DNA of 64,000 nucleotides from JAVJSD01 sp040219575 (GCA_040219575.1 JAVJSD010000003.1:23571-87570), one strand, 5' to 3'; shown: positions 1 through 10,400, numbered from the stretch's first letter. Notes: generated by a model not told the origin, from the sequence alone. Numbers and translations are program-made.

Positions 1-1184
1 TCGCCGAGCGTCACGCGAATGTTCTCGCGGCCGCTCTCGCGAACGACCGAGAGCACCGCCGTTTCGCCGGGATGTTTGTTCTCGATGATCGTCATCAGGT
101 CGTCGACGGTCTTGATCGTTTTGCCGTCGACCGCCACCAGCAGATCGGCGGAACTGCGGTCGACCTGCGTTTCCTCGACGATGAACGGGCCGCGCCGCCG
201 CTGACGCCGCACGATGCGGAAGCCCTGCAGGCCCGCCTGTTCGGCCGGTCCGCCGGGCGAGAGCGTGGCGATCACCAGGCCGTGCTCGGTCTCGTACACG
301 CGGGCGATGCCGATGTCGGGCCGAATCACCTTGCCGTTTTCAATCAGCTGCGGCACGACGCGCTTGATGGTGGTGATGGGGATCGCGAAGCCGACGCCGG
401 TGTTCTCGCCGGTGTTGCTGGCGATGGCGGTGTTCATGCCGATCAGTTTGCCGCGACTGTCCATCAGCGGCCCTCCCGAGTTGCCGCGGTTCAGGGCGGC
501 GTCGATCTGAATGATCGACTTCATCGTGCGGCCGCTGCGGGATGGAAGCGAGCGATTGAGGCTGGAGACGATGCCGACGGTCATCGTCCGCTCGAGACCG
601 AACGGATTGCCGATGGCGTACACCTTCTGACCCACGCGCATCCGCAACGAGTCGCCCATGGCCACTGGGAATAGTGTTTCCGGCGGGGCGTCGATCCGCA
701 GCACCGCGATGTCGTTGACGGGATCCTGGCCGACGAGCCCGCCCTCGTACGTGTTGCCGTCGGACAGCGTCACGTTGATCTCCCGCGCGCCGGCGATGAC
801 GTGGTAGTTGGTCAAAACATGTCCTCGCTTGTCGAGGATCGAGCCGGAGCCGGCGCCTTCGGTGGGCACCTCCATCATCAGCAGAGCGTCGGCGCGCGCC
901 GAGCGGGTGGTGATATTCACCACACCGCGGTTGGTGTTTTCGTAGACGGCGATATTGGTCCGCTCTTCGGCGGTGAACTCGTCGAGCACTTCCAGCGGTC
1001 GGGCGACCTGGGCGTTGGCGACGCGCGGCGTTGGCGTCGCGGGGGGAAGCTGCGCGGGGGGCTGGAATCGGGGGACCGGCGGTTGGGCCATGGCGCGTGG
1101 CTGTCCGTCGCCGCGGGTGATGACGACGGCCAGCATGGCGCCGAGCGCCGCCGAGAGGGTGCACATCAGCATGTACTTGTTCAT
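1..1184 (-). CDS. HtrA/DegP-like trypsin-family serine protease with PDZ domain, C-terminus cut by window edge
   Basis: Envelope protease or chaperone of the HtrA family, expected to degrade or refold damaged periplasmic proteins. The first ~35 residues form an N-terminal hydrophobic segment (MNKYMLMCTLSAALGAMLAV), a signal peptide or membrane anchor, followed by a Pro-rich stretch. The trypsin fold has a complete triad: His128 in NYHVI, Asp158 in NDIAVL and Ser236 in GNSGGP. A PDZ domain follows (IGIARVYETEHGLVIATL, then GPAEQAGLQG) and carries an insertion of basic residues (RRQRRRGPF). The reading frame is still open at base 1, so any second PDZ domain lies outside the window. The ATG at 1184 is preceded by GAGGA about 7 nt upstream. 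Family assignment is firm. Which HtrA paralogue it is cannot be decided. Confidence 0.93.
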   Translation of the reverse strand, partial: MNKYMLMCTLSAALGAMLAVVITRGDGQPRAMAQPPVPRFQPPAQLPPATPTPRVANAQVARPLEVLDEFTAEERTNIAVYENTNRGVVNITTRSARADALLMMEVPTEGAGSGSILDKRGHVLTNYHVIAGAREINVTLSDGNTYEGGLVGQDPVNDIAVLRIDAPPETLFPVAMGDSLRMRVGQKVYAIGNPFGLERTMTVGIVSSLNRSLPSRSGRTMKSIIQIDAALNRGNSGGPLMDSRGKLIGMNTAIASNTGENTGVGFAIPITTIKRVVPQLIENGKVIRPDIGIARVYETEHGLVIATLSPGGPAEQAGLQGFRIVRRQRRRGPFIVEETQVDRSSADLLVAVDGKTIKTVDDLMTIIENKHPGETAVLSVVRESGRENIRVTLG

Positions 1185-1350
1185 GGCGGTCCTCGCTTGC
1201 GGAACTGGTATCGGGATCGAACTCCTGCGCACGCATCGCTGCACCGCGCGGCAACGACCTGCGCTTTCATCCCTTGAGAATACGCGATTCCCACCGCCGC
1301 TTGGAGAGCAATCGGAAATGTCGCTTAACGGCTTAACGGCAAGCCGAAGA

Positions 1351-1442
1351 AGGCGATGGCGTGCGCACGACCCCGTACAAGCTGGCAACGTTGCCGCAGC
1401 GATCCGCCGACGCCTTCCGCTCGCCGCTTAACGAGTCTCGAT
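1351..1442 (+). repeat. Dispersed ~90-bp repeat, copy 1 (partner at 31694-31795)
   Basis: This segment shares long blocks with 31694-31795, including GTGCGCACGACCCCG, CGATCCGCCGACGCCTTC and an AACGAGTC end. The two copies are about 30 kb apart, in the same orientation, and both intergenic. No ORF is conserved between them, so this is a non-coding repeat. Confidence 0.7.
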
Positions 1443-1480
1443 CCCAGCCGCTCGGATCGATCATGTCGAGGCCGCCGTTT

Positions 1481-1505
1481 GGCGCTGGAATGAACCCAGC
1501 GGCTC
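1481..1505 (+). repeat. 25-bp dispersed repeat containing a CTGG...CCAG palindrome (partner inverted at 29690-29714)
   Basis: GGCGCTGGAATGAACCCAGC followed by GGCTC. The complement of 29690-29714 matches at about 23 of 25 positions. It is short and self-complementary, in the manner of REP elements. Confidence 0.6.
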
Positions 1506-1740
1506 GGGGAACCTGCAGCCCCATCCTTGCCAGTTTTACCCGCTTGCCGCAGACTCCAGCAAAACGTGGAATTCGCCTTGTGGCCCGGGGCGCGATCTTG
1601 TATTTCTACGCCGCCCCCGCGACGCACCATGCGCGTTGGGGTGCAGCAACTCGTCACGAGAAGTGGTCGATCCGCTTCGCCTCGTCCTCATCCAACGTTC
1701 GTCTTTTCTCCGGATCGAATACCGAGTGGGAGGGATCCCG

Positions 1741-3603
1741 ATGCTCGTCGTATCGAAGTCCGTCGGCGGCGGTCTCGCCGTCGCGGCCGTGCTATTCGCC
1801 AGCGTGCTGTTGGGGCTCGCGCCGATCGCGTCGGCGCAGTTCGGCGGCGGCAGCGGCGGAATGGGCCAAGGTCCCCCGATGGGTTCGCGTCCGGAGGATC
1901 CCGTCGACTTCTCGGCCCGCCATCACGGCGCGCAATTCGAGACGATCGGCGAGCAGATTCCGGTCGTGGAAGTCGAGATCAAAGGCAATCAGTCGGTCAA
2001 GCGCAACAAGGTCGAGTCGTACCTCAAGACGCGCGTCGGCAGAACCTTCGACCCGTTCGTGCTCGAGACCGACGCCAGCGCGCTGTGGGCCTCGGGTCTG
2101 TTTCGCGACGTGCGGACGTTCACCCGCCGCACACCGGCCGGCATGGTGGTCACGTTCGAAGTGTTCGAACGTCCGACGGTGCGGCATGTCAAGTTCGTCG
2201 GCAACCGCGCCATCACCGACAAGGCGCTGAAGAAGCAAGCCGACCTCGAGGTCGGCGGTTCGCTCGATGTGTACGCGGTTGAGGAAGCCCGGCGGAAGAT
2301 CGAGGAGTACTATCACTCCAAGGGCTACAGCAAGACGCAGGTCTCGATCCTGGAAGGCGATCGGCTTCAGGACCGGGGCGTAGTGCTCGCCATCAGCGAG
2401 GGTCCGCAGCAGCGGATCTGGAGCGTCGACTTTATCGGCAACACGATCGCCAGCGACGGCCGCCTGGAGACGCAGGTCCAGTCGCGGCCCGGCATCCTGA
2501 AGTATTTCCTCCGCGGCGAGGTGAACGAAAGCAAGATCGACGAGGACGTGCAGCGGCTGACCAACTACTACCACAGCCTGGGCTTCTTCGGCGTCCGCGT
2601 GGGGCGGGAGCTGAAGTACAACGACTCCGGCGACTGGGCCTATCTGACGTTCATTATCGACGAGGGACCGCGGTACAAGGTCCGCAGCGTGTCGGTGCTC
2701 GGCAACAAGATCTATTCGACGGAAGACCTCCAGTCGCAACTGCAACTCAAACCGGGCGAGTACTTCAACCAGGCCCGCATGTTGGCCGACGAGACCACCC
2801 TGCGCGACGCGTACGGCGGCCAAGGCTACATCTTCGCCGACATCCAGGCCAAGCCGCGGTTCCTGTGGGACTCGGGGCAGCTCGACGTGGTGTACGACAT
2901 CCTGGAGGGCGAACAGTGGCGCGTGGGCCGGATCAACATCAACATCGGCGGCGAGTATTCGCACACGCGGCTGAACGTCGTTCGCAACCGGATTTCGCTG
3001 CGGCCCGGCGACATTATCGACATGCGGGAAGTGCGCGACAGCGAGCGGCGGCTGAAGGCCTCGCAATTGTTCCTCAACGAACCGGCCCGAGGCATCGAGC
3101 CGCGGATCTCGGTGCGGCCGCCGGAATTGGGCACGCTGGAGTCGATCGCCCAGCAGAGCGGAAACACCTATCGCGGGCAGAGCCCCGATTCGGGCGACCG
3201 CAGCCTGCGGCCCGGTTCGCTCGCCGCCCTGGCCGCCGACCGGCCGGTGGTGTACGTGGCCGGCGTGCAGATCGCGGGATGCCATCAGACGTCGCCCGCC
3301 TGGATCGAGTCGCTGCTGCGAACCCGTCCCGGCCGGTACTACGACAACGTCAAGCTCGACGCCGACTACGACTGCCTGATGCGGACCGGCAGGTTCGACA
3401 GCGTTCGCATTTACACGGACAAGACGCCCGAGGGCGTGGTCGTCACGTTTGAAGTCCAGGAACGCGGGCGCTCGGCGCCGTCGCAGGCGTATTCGCAACG
3501 GCCGGCCGGCGGCTTGCAGGCGAGTACACCGACGACCAGCTTGAAGCCCGCCGTCGTGCGACGGGCGGATGTGAATGTTTACGCCCCGCAAGTCGCTCCC
3601 TGA
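1741..3603 (+). CDS. Multi-POTRA outer-membrane assembly protein without a beta-barrel (BamA-like periplasmic half)
   Basis: A 620-residue exported protein. A signal peptide (MLVVSKSVGGGLAVAAVLFA..., ending ...IASAQ) is followed by six POTRA-type repeats at about 74-143, 144-222, 223-310, 311-392, 393-460 and 500-578. Each opens with a strand such as VEIKGNQSV, VKFVGNRAI, VDFIGNT or VSVLGNKI and carries a helix with YYHSKGY or YYHSLGF-type motifs. POTRA repeats bind unfolded outer-membrane proteins in the BamA/TamA/Omp85 family, where a C-terminal barrel normally follows. Here the chain ends after POTRA6 and a disordered tail, and the barrel is encoded by the next gene, 36 nt downstream. ATG 1741 was chosen because GGGAGGG precedes it and the signal peptide starts there. 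A partner role with the downstream barrel is inference. Confidence 0.9.
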   Translation: MLVVSKSVGGGLAVAAVLFASVLLGLAPIASAQFGGGSGGMGQGPPMGSRPEDPVDFSARHHGAQFETIGEQIPVVEVEIKGNQSVKRNKVESYLKTRVGRTFDPFVLETDASALWASGLFRDVRTFTRRTPAGMVVTFEVFERPTVRHVKFVGNRAITDKALKKQADLEVGGSLDVYAVEEARRKIEEYYHSKGYSKTQVSILEGDRLQDRGVVLAISEGPQQRIWSVDFIGNTIASDGRLETQVQSRPGILKYFLRGEVNESKIDEDVQRLTNYYHSLGFFGVRVGRELKYNDSGDWAYLTFIIDEGPRYKVRSVSVLGNKIYSTEDLQSQLQLKPGEYFNQARMLADETTLRDAYGGQGYIFADIQAKPRFLWDSGQLDVVYDILEGEQWRVGRININIGGEYSHTRLNVVRNRISLRPGDIIDMREVRDSERRLKASQLFLNEPARGIEPRISVRPPELGTLESIAQQSGNTYRGQSPDSGDRSLRPGSLAALAADRPVVYVAGVQIAGCHQTSPAWIESLLRTRPGRYYDNVKLDADYDCLMRTGRFDSVRIYTDKTPEGVVVTFEVQERGRSAPSQAYSQRPAGGLQASTPTTSLKPAVVRRADVNVYAPQVAP

Positions 3604-3639
3604 TCACGAACTCACGCGCGCCGCAGCGCCCGCCGAAAC

Positions 3640-5265
3640 TTGAACGAGACGTTTCGCTTGAATACGCTTCGCACCATCACGCATCTCGCCGCCGTCGCGG
3701 CCGTCGCGCTGCTGGCCGGCTGCGCCGGCTGGCAACCACTCGGCGGCAGCGCGCCCGGCGGCGCCTATCCGGCGAACGGCTGGGCGGCCAACACCGTGCC
3801 GACGACCGCCCCCGGCGCGACGAGCGGCGGCTCCGAAGTCGTGCGCGGCCAGACGCCGCCGGGCTACGATCCCTATGCTCGTCCCGCGCAAACCAGCGCC
3901 GGCGCAGCGGCGCCTTACAACAACGCCAACAGCTATGCGGTCAGCTATCCGCCGACGAACGCCGGTGGATACGCGCAGAATCCTCCCGCGTCGAACGGCG
4001 GCCAGAACGTGGCCCCCGCGCAGTTTAATCAACCCGCGCCGTTCAATCAGAACGGGCTGCCGCCCGGAACCGTAGCGCCCGGCACGCTGCCGCCGCCGCC
4101 GGGCTACAACGGCGGGCCGAATTTCGGACCGCCCCCGCTGACGCTGCCCTCCACGGCCCAGCCGCCGGTGGGCAGTACGCTGGGCCTGCCCGGCAACTTC
4201 GCCGATATCGACGCCTTCGTGCAGGAGGCCCGCACCGGCCGGCTGATGTTCGGCGTGGGGGTGAACTCCGAAGCGGGCGTAACCGGCCAGTTCGTGATCG
4301 ACGAACGCAATTTCGACATCACGCGCATTCCGACCAGTTTCGACGATTTCGTCAACGGCACGGCCTTCCGCGGCGCCGGACAGGGCTTCCGGCTGGAGGC
4401 GTTGCCGGGCAACCAGGTGCAGCGCTACCTGGTGAGTTTCACCGAGCCGTACCTGCTCGATTCGCTGATCAGTCTGAATGTGAGCGGTTTCTACTTCGAC
4501 CGCATCTACACCGACTGGAACGAACAGCGGCTCGGCGGACGCGTCGCGTTGGGACGCCGGCTGACGCCCGACCTTTCGATCAGCGTGGCGGGCCGGGCCG
4601 AGCAGGTGAAGATCTTCCAGCCCAGCTTCCCCGTGCCGGAGTTGGCGGCGGCGCTGGGCGACAACGATCTGTACAGCGGCCAGGTGTCGCTGACGCACGA
4701 CACGCGCGACGTGCCGTTCGCGCCGACGGAAGGACACCTGATCGAACTCAGCTACGAGCAAGTATTCGGCACGTACGACTATCCCCGCGGAGAAGCCGAA
4801 TGGTCGCAGTACTTCCTGATCCGTGAACGACCGGACGGTTCGGGGCGACACACGCTTTCGACGAGCGTGCGGGCGGGCTTCTCCGGTTCGCAGACGCCGA
4901 TCTTCGAGAACTTCTTCGCCGGCGGCTTCTCGACGATGCGTGGCTTCGCGTTTCGCGGCGCCTCACCGACGGTCAGCGGCGTGATCGTGGGCGGCGAGTT
5001 CCGCCTGCTGGGCACGGTGGAGTACATTTTCCCGCTGACCGCCGACGACATGTTCAAAGGCGCCCTCTTCGTCGATTACGGAACGGTCGAGGAGAAGATC
5101 GAAATCAACAGCGACGACTTCCGCGTGGCGCCCGGCTTCGGCTTCCGCATCAACGTGCCGATGCTCGGCCCCGCGCCGCTGGCCTTCGACTTCGCCTTCC
5201 CGATCGCCCGCGAAGACACCGACCAGATTCAGGTGTTCAGCTTCTTCTTCGGCCTGGGCCGATAG
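3640..5265 (+). CDS. Omp85-type beta-barrel protein with lipoprotein signal (BamA/TamA barrel half)
   Basis: A 541-residue protein with an N-terminal signal and lipobox (ALLAGC, Cys28), a long Pro/Gly/Asn/Ala-rich linker (about 30-170), and then an Omp85 barrel domain (about 175-541). The barrel shows alternating amphipathic strands, the L6-type motif STMRGFAFRGASP (Arg434), a GGEFRLLGTVEYIFPL segment and a final strand ending in FFFGLGR. No POTRA repeats are present; these are in the gene upstream. The pair therefore looks like a BamA split into periplasmic and membrane chains. The start is TTG 3640, with TTG 3658 as an alternative; neither has a clear Shine-Dalgarno sequence, and the short gap suggests translation coupled to the upstream gene. 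Lipidation of an Omp85 barrel is unusual and is inferred only from the lipobox. Confidence 0.88.
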   Translation: MNETFRLNTLRTITHLAAVAAVALLAGCAGWQPLGGSAPGGAYPANGWAANTVPTTAPGATSGGSEVVRGQTPPGYDPYARPAQTSAGAAAPYNNANSYAVSYPPTNAGGYAQNPPASNGGQNVAPAQFNQPAPFNQNGLPPGTVAPGTLPPPPGYNGGPNFGPPPLTLPSTAQPPVGSTLGLPGNFADIDAFVQEARTGRLMFGVGVNSEAGVTGQFVIDERNFDITRIPTSFDDFVNGTAFRGAGQGFRLEALPGNQVQRYLVSFTEPYLLDSLISLNVSGFYFDRIYTDWNEQRLGGRVALGRRLTPDLSISVAGRAEQVKIFQPSFPVPELAAALGDNDLYSGQVSLTHDTRDVPFAPTEGHLIELSYEQVFGTYDYPRGEAEWSQYFLIRERPDGSGRHTLSTSVRAGFSGSQTPIFENFFAGGFSTMRGFAFRGASPTVSGVIVGGEFRLLGTVEYIFPLTADDMFKGALFVDYGTVEEKIEINSDDFRVAPGFGFRINVPMLGPAPLAFDFAFPIAREDTDQIQVFSFFFGLGR

Positions 5266-5337
5266 TCGAATCGACAGATCGCCGGCGAGCGGCAAGGCGT
5301 AAGCCCGCCGTGAACAAGCCGCATCAACCAGCGGCGT

Positions 5338-5739
5338 TCAATCGGCCGCGTCTTCCAGCACCTCCTCCGCCACATAGATCGGCAGCGGAGGGTCGCAGGA
5401 GACCGCCACGGCGATGGCGTCGGAGGGGCGCGAGTCGATCTCGACCAGTTCGCCGTCCTGCCGCACCCGCAAGAGCGCGTAGTACGTGTGCTCGCGCAGC
5501 TCGCTGATCACCACGCTGTCGAGCTCGCCGCCGAGCGCCTCGGCCACGTTCACCACCAAGTCGTGCGTCAGCGGACGCGGCGGGCGAATGTTCTTCACCT
5601 TGCGGTCGATGTTGTGGGCTTCGAACAGGCCGATCAGGATCGGGAATTGCCGGTCGCCGTCGACCTCCTTCAGGTAGATCACCTGCTGGTCGTTGATCTC
5701 GCTGATGATGATGCGCGAAAGCTGCATCTGAACCGGCAT
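5338..5739 (-). CDS. BFN/DUF151-domain protein (bifunctional nuclease family)
   Basis: A 133-residue cytosolic protein matching the DUF151/BFN family. Typical segments are the N-terminal QVIYLKEVDGDRQFPILIG, then EAHNID, PRPLTHDLV, LREHTYYALL and SRPSDAIAVAV. Family members have been reported to have nuclease activity in plants and occur in thermophilic and many other bacteria, where their role is unsettled. The start at 5739 is supported by AAGGAA about 8 nt upstream; an in-frame start 21 nt earlier lacks this. It converges on the Omp85 barrel gene across a 72-bp gap. Membership is clear; cellular function is not. Confidence 0.9.
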   Translation of the reverse strand: MPVQMQLSRIIISEINDQQVIYLKEVDGDRQFPILIGLFEAHNIDRKVKNIRPPRPLTHDLVVNVAEALGGELDSVVISELREHTYYALLRVRQDGELVEIDSRPSDAIAVAVSCDPPLPIYVAEEVLEDAAD

Positions 5740-5841
5740 CGTCGTGTTCCTTAGACGCAAGAGCCCATGCAGGGTCGGGGAGAGAAGTTGTCAAACCCCG
5801 ATTATACGACGCGCCATGCGGCCACGGCTAGCGGCGGCCCT

Positions 5842-5864
5842 GTTGGGCAGGCATTCTGCCCGCC
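5842..5864 (+). repeat. GGGCAGGCAT-type palindromic element between BFN and DUF1501 genes
   Basis: The element TTGGGCAGGCATTCTGCCCG is a hairpin (GGGCAG/CTGCCC). It belongs to the same family as the three copies at 13063-13167, with TTCTGCCC in place of CTTGCCTG. Confidence 0.6.
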
Positions 5865-5879
5865 ATTCCCGATGAACTC

Positions 5880-7316
5880 TCAGCCGGTGAGGAGCTTTTT
5901 GAGCGGCTCGCCCTCGTTCAGCGTGGGGCGTTCGGGCCGGCCCTTGTGCAGGTAGGTGAGTTTCAGGTGGTTGACGCCCAACAGATAGAGAATCGTGGCG
6001 TGCAGGTCGTGGATGTGCAGTCGTTGTTCGACCGCGTGCAGGCCGACCTCGTCGGTGCTGCCGATCGTCTGGCCCCCTTTCACGCCGCCGCCGGCCATCC
6101 ACATCGTGAAGCCGTACGGGTTGTGATCGCGACCGTCTCCCTTTTCGCTCATCGGCGTGCGGCCGAATTCGCCGCCCCACACCACCAGCGTCTGATCGAG
6201 CAGGCCCCGCTGTTTGAGGTCTTTCAGCAAGCCGGCCACCGGCTTGTCGCTGGCCTTGCAGTTGGCGCCGTGGTTGCCCTCGATGCCGCTGTGCGCGTCC
6301 CACTTGCTGCCCGCGCCGTGGTAGAGCTGCACGAACCGCACGCCGCGTTCGACCAGGCGCCGCGCCAGCAGGCAATTGCGGCCGAAGACCGCCGTCTCTT
6401 TCTCGTTGAGTCCGTACAAGTCTTCCGTTTGCTGCGTCTCACTGCTGAGGTCGACCGCCTCCGGCGCGGCCGCCTGCATGCGGAAGGCCAGTTCGTAGCT
6501 TTTGATGCGGGCCTCGAGCTCCGTCTGGAACGCGCGATCTTCGACGTGTCGGCGATTGATCGCATCGAGGAACGCCAGCTTGCTTTGCTGACGGGCCTTG
6601 CCGACCGTCTCAGGGGTCTCCAAGTTCTGGATCGGCTCGTCGCCGCTCTGCAGGCTCGTGCCTTGATACGCCGCCGGCATGAAGCCCGTCCCCCAGTTGC
6701 GCGGGCCATTGACCACCTTGCCGTAGTTATCCTCGATGACCACGAACCCGGGCAGGCTTTCGTTCTCGGTGCCCAGTCCGTAGGAGACCCACGATCCGAG
6801 CGAGGGCCGGCCGCCGAGGATCGAACCGGTGTTCATCTGGCAGACGCCGTTGGAGTGATTCAGCCCCTCGCCGTAGCAGGAGCGAATCACCGCGATGTCG
6901 TCGACGCACTCGGCGGTGTGCGGCAGCCAGTCGGAGACCCATGTGCCGCTCTCCCCGTGCTGCTTCCACTTCCGCTTCGAAGCCAATAGCGGCGCGTCGG
7001 ATTCGCCCATCGGCGTGATGACCGTGCCGAAACTCTCCGGCAACGGCTTGCCGGCCAGTTCATTCAGCTTCGGCTTGGGGTCGAAGGTGTCGATGTGGCT
7101 CGGGCCGCCTTCCATGAACAGGAAGATGATGCTCTTGGCGGTGGGCGTGTGATGCGGCCGACCGATGACCAGATCGTCGAGGCCGTGCCCGCGCTTGGTC
7201 TCCGCCGCGGGCAGCAAATCGCCCAGCAGATGGCAGAGGGCCAGGGCGCCGAAGCCGGCGCCGCCGTTGACGAGCAGTTCGCGACGGGAAGGAAGGTGGC
7301 GGGCGTTTTTGTTCAT
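5880..7316 (-). CDS. DUF1501-domain protein with Tat-like signal (alkaline-phosphatase-fold family)
   Basis: A 478-residue exported protein. The N-terminus has a twin-arginine-like motif (SRRELLVNGGAGFGALAL). DUF1501 hallmarks follow: FLFMEGGPSHIDTFDPKP near 65-82, an ENESLPGFVVI segment, GRNCLLARRLVERGVRFVQL, WDAHSGIEGNH, and VVWGGEFGRTPMSEKGDGRDHNP. The family has the alkaline phosphatase/sulfatase fold and is greatly expanded in planctomycetes, where it almost always sits beside DUF1549/DUF1553 genes. Its substrate is unknown. It lies 97 nt downstream of the large DUF1549/LamG gene on the same strand and is probably co-transcribed with it. The ATG at 7316 has no clear Shine-Dalgarno sequence. 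Confidence 0.92.
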   Translation of the reverse strand: MNKNARHLPSRRELLVNGGAGFGALALCHLLGDLLPAAETKRGHGLDDLVIGRPHHTPTAKSIIFLFMEGGPSHIDTFDPKPKLNELAGKPLPESFGTVITPMGESDAPLLASKRKWKQHGESGTWVSDWLPHTAECVDDIAVIRSCYGEGLNHSNGVCQMNTGSILGGRPSLGSWVSYGLGTENESLPGFVVIEDNYGKVVNGPRNWGTGFMPAAYQGTSLQSGDEPIQNLETPETVGKARQQSKLAFLDAINRRHVEDRAFQTELEARIKSYELAFRMQAAAPEAVDLSSETQQTEDLYGLNEKETAVFGRNCLLARRLVERGVRFVQLYHGAGSKWDAHSGIEGNHGANCKASDKPVAGLLKDLKQRGLLDQTLVVWGGEFGRTPMSEKGDGRDHNPYGFTMWMAGGGVKGGQTIGSTDEVGLHAVEQRLHIHDLHATILYLLGVNHLKLTYLHKGRPERPTLNEGEPLKKLLTG

Positions 7317-7413
7317 GTGATTCTGTTTTGCGGGTCGGTCGGCGTGACGCGACGTGCGGCGTTAATGACCAATGCAAAGGCGGAAAGCGGATTGAACGAT
7401 CACCACGCACCAC

Positions 7414-10400
7414 TCACTCCACATACAAAAACTCGTTCGAGTTCAACAGCACGTGGCAGAAGTCGACCAGCGCGGCGAACTGCGGGGTGTCGCCGGAGGA
7501 GGATTCGACGAGCGGCGCGAGGTGGTTCTTGGCGGGTGAGGCGTCGGCGAAGAAGTTGTCTTTGTCGAACGTCCAGCGGCCGACGGTCTGCTCGTCGCTG
7601 GGCGACTTGCCGATGAGCAACTCGTCTCGCGGAAGCGCCGCGGTGGAAATCTTGAGCTCGTCGATCAGGCCGTCCCAACGGTGCGTCGGACTGCCGTCGC
7701 GGCCGCCGATCGTCAGATCGGCGTCAGATCGATAGTCGCGCGTGACTTCGTGCGCGGCGCTCGCCGTTTGCAACGGAGCGTCCACGTCGCTGAGATCCTT
7801 GAGGTAGAACGTCACGCCCGACTCGCTCTTCTCCCCGATGCGAACGGAAACGGCGACGTAGTACGGTTTGTTCAACTCGGGCCGCAGGTTCGAGGCGATC
7901 ACTTCGTACGGCGCCGCGCCCTTGGCCGGATCGCCGATCAGCTGCAAGATCAGGTTCCGCGGCTTGTAGCGAGACTTCTCGCTCGTTACGCCCAGCGCCC
8001 AGCCGGGGTGCTTCTGATTGCTGTCCCACTGGGCGGCGATGGTTCGCACCGTCGCGTCTTTGTACAGCGATTCGAGCAGGATCACCGCCTCGACGGTAAA
8101 GTCGCCCGAGGGGAGCGATGCGGAGTTGTTCACTTTCAACAGCGGCGCCTTGGCGTCGTCGGTGAGCAGCGCGGCCGTTCCCTCGCGATGGGGCATCTCC
8201 CTGGTCGCCGGTTCGAGCGATTCCTGCTTCGGCCGGGCGACCTTCTTGGCTTGCTGACGCAGGAACTCCGCCGCTTGCGAAATCTCTTCCGCGTCGGCCG
8301 TGCGGCCGAAGGCGAGAGCGTACGCCCGTTCGGCGAGTTGCTGCTCGTCGGTTCCGATTTCCTTTTGCAACCGCCGGGCCATCGCCCGGGCGCGATCGAG
8401 CATCCACGGCCCATTGATCATCAACAGCGCCTGCGTGGGCGTGGTGGTGACGTTCCGTTCCGAGACGCTGAAGTAGCCGTCGGGCGTGTCGAACACGTCC
8501 AACAGCGGATGCCGCTGGTTGCGGAACACCTTGGTGTAGATCGTGCGGCGCGTGGAACTCGCCTCGACGCTCGCCCCGCCCGACTTGGCGTCGAGTTCGC
8601 CGGTCGCCAGCAGCACCGCGTCGCGAATCTGATCGGACGAAAGCCGCCGCAGAGGGAACCGCCACAGCAGCCGGTTCTCGGGATCGGCCAGTTGGGCGGC
8701 GTCCGGGGCCTCGCGGAGCGCCGTCTGCCGGTAGGCGGCCGACGTCATGATCAGTTTGTGCAGACGCTTCAGCTTCCAGTCGCCGTCGACGAACCAGGTC
8801 GTCAGCCAGTCGAGAAGTTCCGGATGACTCGGCGGTTCACCGAGGTGGCCGAAGTCGCTGGGCGTGGCGACCAGGCCGCGGCCGAAGTGATGCTGCCAGA
8901 TGCGATTGACGATCACTCGCGTGCTGAGCGGGTTGTCCCGACTGGCGATCCAGTCGGCCAGCGCCGTGCGGCGGCCCGTCGTTTCCGGAATCTGCGGCAG
9001 CGGCGCGATCTCGGCCGGCGTCTCCTCCAGGATGGTGAGGAAGCCGGGCGGCACCAACTGCGGATCACGACTGCCGGGGATAGTGGTCGGCGGCGCTTTC
9101 GCCCCCACATCGCTCACGGTGTAGACCGTGGGCAGCGGCTTCGGCTTGGGCGTCTTGGCCAGTTCCGCCAACAGGGCGTCGCGCTTTTCCTTGTCCTCTC
9201 CTTTGAAACGCGCGTCGAGCCCGCGCTGCTCGCGATCGACTTGCCGCCAGGCCAACTCCACGAGTTGCTGCTCGTGCGGCAGGCGATCTTCCTGGGCCTT
9301 CCGCATCATCGCCTGAATGTCTTTGGGAAACTTGGAGATCGCGGACTCGGCCAACTTGTCGAGATGCGGGCGTTCGATCTCGTCCAATTGCTGGCGCAGG
9401 TCGGCGGTTTTCGCCTCCCACGCGGCCAGCGCGGCTTCATAGGCTTCGCGCTCGGCATGGGTCGCCAAGGGCAGGTCGTCGCGGGCCAGCAGCGGTTCGA
9501 AGAAGGCCCGCATGCGGAAATAGTCTTCCTGCAGCACGGGGTCGAACTTGTGATCGTGGCAGCGCGCGCAGCCCATGCCGACGGCGAGAAACACGTCGCT
9601 GGTGACATTGGTGATGTCGTTGATGATGGCGTCCCACTGGGCCCGCACGTCGCGTTGGTTGTGCTCGTAGATCCACAGCCGCAAAAAGCCCGTGGCGGCC
9701 AGTGCGTCGGGATTGGTGGGGGCGATCTCGTCGCCAGCCAGTTGTTCGCGGATGAACTCGTCGTACGGCTTGTCGTCGTTCAGCGCCCGCACCACGTAGT
9801 CGCGATACCGCCAGGCGTGCGGCCGGTAGGCGTCTTCGCGATAGCCGTCCGACTCGGCGTAGCGGACCACGTCCAGCCAATGCCGCGCCCAGCGTTCGCC
9901 GTAGCGAGGACTTTCGAGCAGTCGATCGATCAAACGTTCGTAGGCGCCCGGCGCGGTGTCGGCGAGGAACTGCTCCGTCTCTTCCGGCGAGGGCGGCAGG
10001 CCGTGCAGATCGAAGTAGGCTCGTCGCAACAACGCGATGCGGTCGGCTTCATCGGCCGGGGTAAGGTTCTTCTCGGACAGGCGGCGGAAGACAAACTGGT
10101 CGATCTCGTTCTTCGACCAACCGCCGTCGTCGACCTGCGCGGCTGCGACCTCCCGCACCGGTTGATACGCCCACCAGGTGCGATCCTCCTCGGTGATCTT
10201 GGGGGCTTTCGCCACGCGAACCGGGGCCGTTTCGTCGGGCCAGGGAGCGCCGATCTTCACCCACTGCTGGAGAATCGCGATCTGCTCGTCCTTCATCTTG
10301 CCCGCGGGCGGCATCTCGTACGACTGGTAATTCACCGCCTCGATCAGCAGGCTTTCTTCCGGCTTTCCGGGCACGAGGGCCGGGCCCGATTCGCCGCCTT

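Larger units (their letters stand above)
1185..1740. other. Intergenic region between divergent htrA-like and POTRA genes
   Basis: About 555 bases without a convincing gene. It separates two divergent genes and must hold both promoters, though I see no strong -35/-10 pair. It contains one copy each of two dispersed repeats described separately (1351-1442 and 1481-1505). The arginine-rich open frames here have no protein-like composition. Confidence 0.6.
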
